From Candidatus Caenarcanales bacterium (GTDB taxonomy: Bacteria > Cyanobacteriota > Vampirovibrionia > Caenarcaniphilales > Caenarcanaceae), in assembly GCA_947489925.1 (NCBI GenBank), contig CANLFK010000036.1:1-14584 (forward strand): 14,584 nt of DNA, read 5' to 3'. Every line of letters starts with the position of its first letter. The first letter of the stretch is position 1. The notes under the pieces were generated by a model. The model searched no databases and was not told the DNA's origin. It was given only the letters and a program-made list of their open reading frames with translations. Positions 13,090 through 14,584 of this stretch are shown here, piece after piece. The translations under genes were made by a program, and so were the position numbers.

Positions 13090-14022
13090 ATGAAGTCTTT
13101 TCAATCTAGTCCGAATCTTTATCAATCCAATAATAGTCCTTATTTAAAGCTTATTCGTGAAGAGTCTGCGATTTTTTATAAAGCTAGCTTATTAATTCCA
13201 GCCGAAAAGCAGTCAATTGCTTGGGCATTATATGTATTTTGGCGAGAATTAATGCCCTTTGAATATTGGAATGCTTTGGAAGGACAAGTTAATTTTATTC
13301 GTAAATGGAAAACGGCTTTATTTTTTGAAAAAACTTATCAGCAAGATTTGAGTATGTCTTTAAATGCTTGGCTTGACTTGCAAAATCATTTTGACCAAAA
13401 TGCCAAAAAATTAGTTTTAAAAGTTTTAAATGGTTTAGAAATTTGTCAGTCTAGTATTCATTTTTCATCAATGGAGGAATTAGCTTTTTTTTTGGAATAT
13501 TTGGGCGGTTCGGTCAGTTTAGCTAGTTTTTATATTTTATTTGCTAATTCAAGTGTGGCAGAGGAAGAAGAAATTATTTTTGATACTCATATATTAAGTT
13601 CAATTAATTATTTAGGCATGGGAATTTTATGGTGGGAATTATTAAAAGAAAATACTTTAACTATTACGCAAAGTAAATTATTTATACCTCTTTCAGATTT
13701 ACGCAGATTTGATTATCGGGAAGAAGACTTTTTGAATAATGGACTGGAAAATCCTAATAGTAAAGAATTAACCAAATTTGAATTAACTAAAATAATTAAA
13801 TATTTCGGATTATCTTTATCTTTAATTCAGAAAAATACTAATACTAATTTAAAAGTTATTAAAGAAATTATCTCTTTTTTAAGTAATTATTATATTAATG
13901 AAATTAATGCTGCTTTAAGCTCTGGCTGGACTTTGGAGAGTAAATCTATACCAAATCAATCAAATCAATCAAATAATTGGATAATTAATGGCTTCACAAA
14001 ATGGGTCAAAGGACTAAATTAA
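13090..14022 (+). CDS. Squalene/phytoene synthase-fold protein lacking the catalytic aspartates (probable pseudoenzyme)
   Basis: The 310-residue length and landmarks follow the squalene/phytoene synthase family. FYKASLLIPAEKQSIAWALY (29-48) aligns with the family's 'FYLASRLLP..KR.AIWALYAFCR' segment, and LGMGILWWELL (175-185) followed by SKLFIPLSDLRRFDYREEDF (195-214) aligns with the second motif region. The Asp-rich motifs that bind the Mg-diphosphate are gone: the first site reads RELMPFEYW (52-60) instead of R..DDxxD, and the second has WWELLKENTLT instead of QLTNILRDxxED. Prenyl condensation is therefore unlikely. A non-catalytic role is known for the mitochondrial relative NDUFAF6, a complex I assembly factor. 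The start lies three bases after atpC. The tail (286-297) has an NQSNQSN repeat. Confidence 0.78.
   Translation: MKSFQSSPNLYQSNNSPYLKLIREESAIFYKASLLIPAEKQSIAWALYVFWRELMPFEYWNALEGQVNFIRKWKTALFFEKTYQQDLSMSLNAWLDLQNHFDQNAKKLVLKVLNGLEICQSSIHFSSMEELAFFLEYLGGSVSLASFYILFANSSVAEEEEIIFDTHILSSINYLGMGILWWELLKENTLTITQSKLFIPLSDLRRFDYREEDFLNNGLENPNSKELTKFELTKIIKYFGLSLSLIQKNTNTNLKVIKEIISFLSNYYINEINAALSSGWTLESKSIPNQSNQSNNWIINGFTKWVKGLN
13953..13974 (+). repeat. Tandem 9-bp repeat AAATCAATC (2.4 copies) inside the synthase-like gene
   Basis: AAATCAATC occurs at 13953-13961 and 13962-13970, followed by a partial AAAT. It encodes the NQSNQSN stretch near the protein's C-terminus. As a multiple of three, changes in copy number would keep the frame. 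Confidence 0.6.
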
Positions 14023-14044
14023 TAACTAATACTTACTCAAAATA

Positions 14045-14557
14045 ATGGACAAATCAAATATAAAATTCTGGAATGAAAGAAGAAGGCAATTAAAAGACAA
14101 CTTAGATGCTAAGCGTTTACCTTGTGCTGTCGGGGTTGTTGAGTCTAAGTTTGCTGAAAATGTTGGTGGTATTATCCGAACAGCTAATGCTTTTTTGATT
14201 GAAGAAATCATTTTAGATAAAAAAGTTTATAATAAGTCTGCGACCGCTGGTACAGCTAATTGGGAAAATATTAAAGTTGAAGAAAATATATTTGATTATT
14301 TAAAACAAAATAACTATGCAATTATTGCTTTAGAACAGCATGAGAGAAGTGTTCCGCTTTGGGATTTTAAATTCCCGCTAAAAAGTGCTATTATTCCGGG
14401 CCATGAAGTCTTTGGCATGAGCGATGAAATGGTGGCTTTATGTGATCATGTAATTGAAATTCCGCAATTTGGCTTAGTTGAAAGTTTAAATGTAGCAACC
14501 GCCACCAGTATTGCTTTGTATGAATATTGTCGCCAGCACAGAGGAAACAAAATTTAA
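14045..14557 (+). CDS. SpoU/TrmH-family RNA 2'-O-methyltransferase
   Basis: This SPOUT-class enzyme is predicted to methylate a ribose of tRNA or rRNA using S-adenosylmethionine bound in the C-terminal trefoil knot. The 170-residue protein has the three family motifs: motif 1 ENVGGIIRTANAF (38-50) with Asn 39 and Arg 45, motif 2 IIPGHEVFGMSDE (116-128), and motif 3 IEIPQFGLVESLNVATA (137-153). It is short, close to TrmL in size, and lacks the extra RNA-binding domain of rRNA enzymes such as RlmB. The N-terminus (8-25, charged) may contact RNA. Which nucleotide is modified cannot be told from sequence. It begins 22 bases after the synthase-like gene and ends 27 bases before the window end. Confidence 0.93.
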   Translation: MDKSNIKFWNERRRQLKDNLDAKRLPCAVGVVESKFAENVGGIIRTANAFLIEEIILDKKVYNKSATAGTANWENIKVEENIFDYLKQNNYAIIALEQHERSVPLWDFKFPLKSAIIPGHEVFGMSDEMVALCDHVIEIPQFGLVESLNVATATSIALYEYCRQHRGNKI

Positions 14558-14584
14558 AGAAAAAAAGCTTATAATAAAATAATA

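Overview
The window is AT-rich and densely coded, with standard stop codons and mostly short gaps. It looks like one chromosomal stretch of a free-standing bacterium rather than a plasmid or phage. The best lineage clue is the gene at 3072-4091 (minus), which matches LdpA, the iron-sulfur protein tied to clock input in Cyanobacteria. No photosynthesis, carboxysome or kai gene is present. Together with the low GC and a GatD-type peptidoglycan amidase, this suggests a non-photosynthetic relative of Cyanobacteria (the Melainabacteria/Vampirovibrionia group). That placement is inference; no phylogenetic test was possible.

Layout. Positions 1-4091 are mainly minus strand. They hold mreB and a membrane/coiled-coil gene that runs off the window, then (after one plus-strand secreted protein of unknown role) gatD and ldpA. 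The ldpA-nfu divergent gap (4092-4350) carries a good minus-strand promoter, several dyads, and a start-stop codon pair overlapping the ldpA start. From 4351 everything is plus strand: an Nfu-type Fe-S scaffold, tRNA-Ser(GGA), a pterin carbinolamine dehydratase, NAD-dependent DNA ligase, and a PhoB-like response regulator one base before an M24 aminopeptidase. Next come a two-gene ATPase + TOPRIM-like cassette, an unknown membrane protein, clpP, a short ATP-synthase epsilon subunit, a phytoene-synthase-fold protein without its catalytic aspartates, and a SpoU/TrmH RNA methyltransferase.

How the genes fit together. Most are housekeeping: cell shape and wall (mreB, gatD), Fe-S supply and redox (nfu, ldpA), replication/repair (ligA), proteolysis (pepP, clpP), energy (atpC) and RNA modification. 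clpP, atpC, the synthase-like gene and the methyltransferase lie 3-22 bases apart and probably share a transcript from a promoter just before clpP. The accessory-looking element is the ATPase/TOPRIM pair at 9386-11138, whose design resembles two-gene anti-phage systems such as PARIS or the AbiL/Rlo-type pairs. It and the apparent pseudoenzyme at 13090-14022 are the strongest leads for something not yet described.

No CRISPR array, insertion sequence, attachment site, rRNA or origin was seen. No gene-free stretch exceeds 300 bases; the largest gaps are 4092-4350 and 7166-7380. The latter shows no promoter or terminator I would defend.
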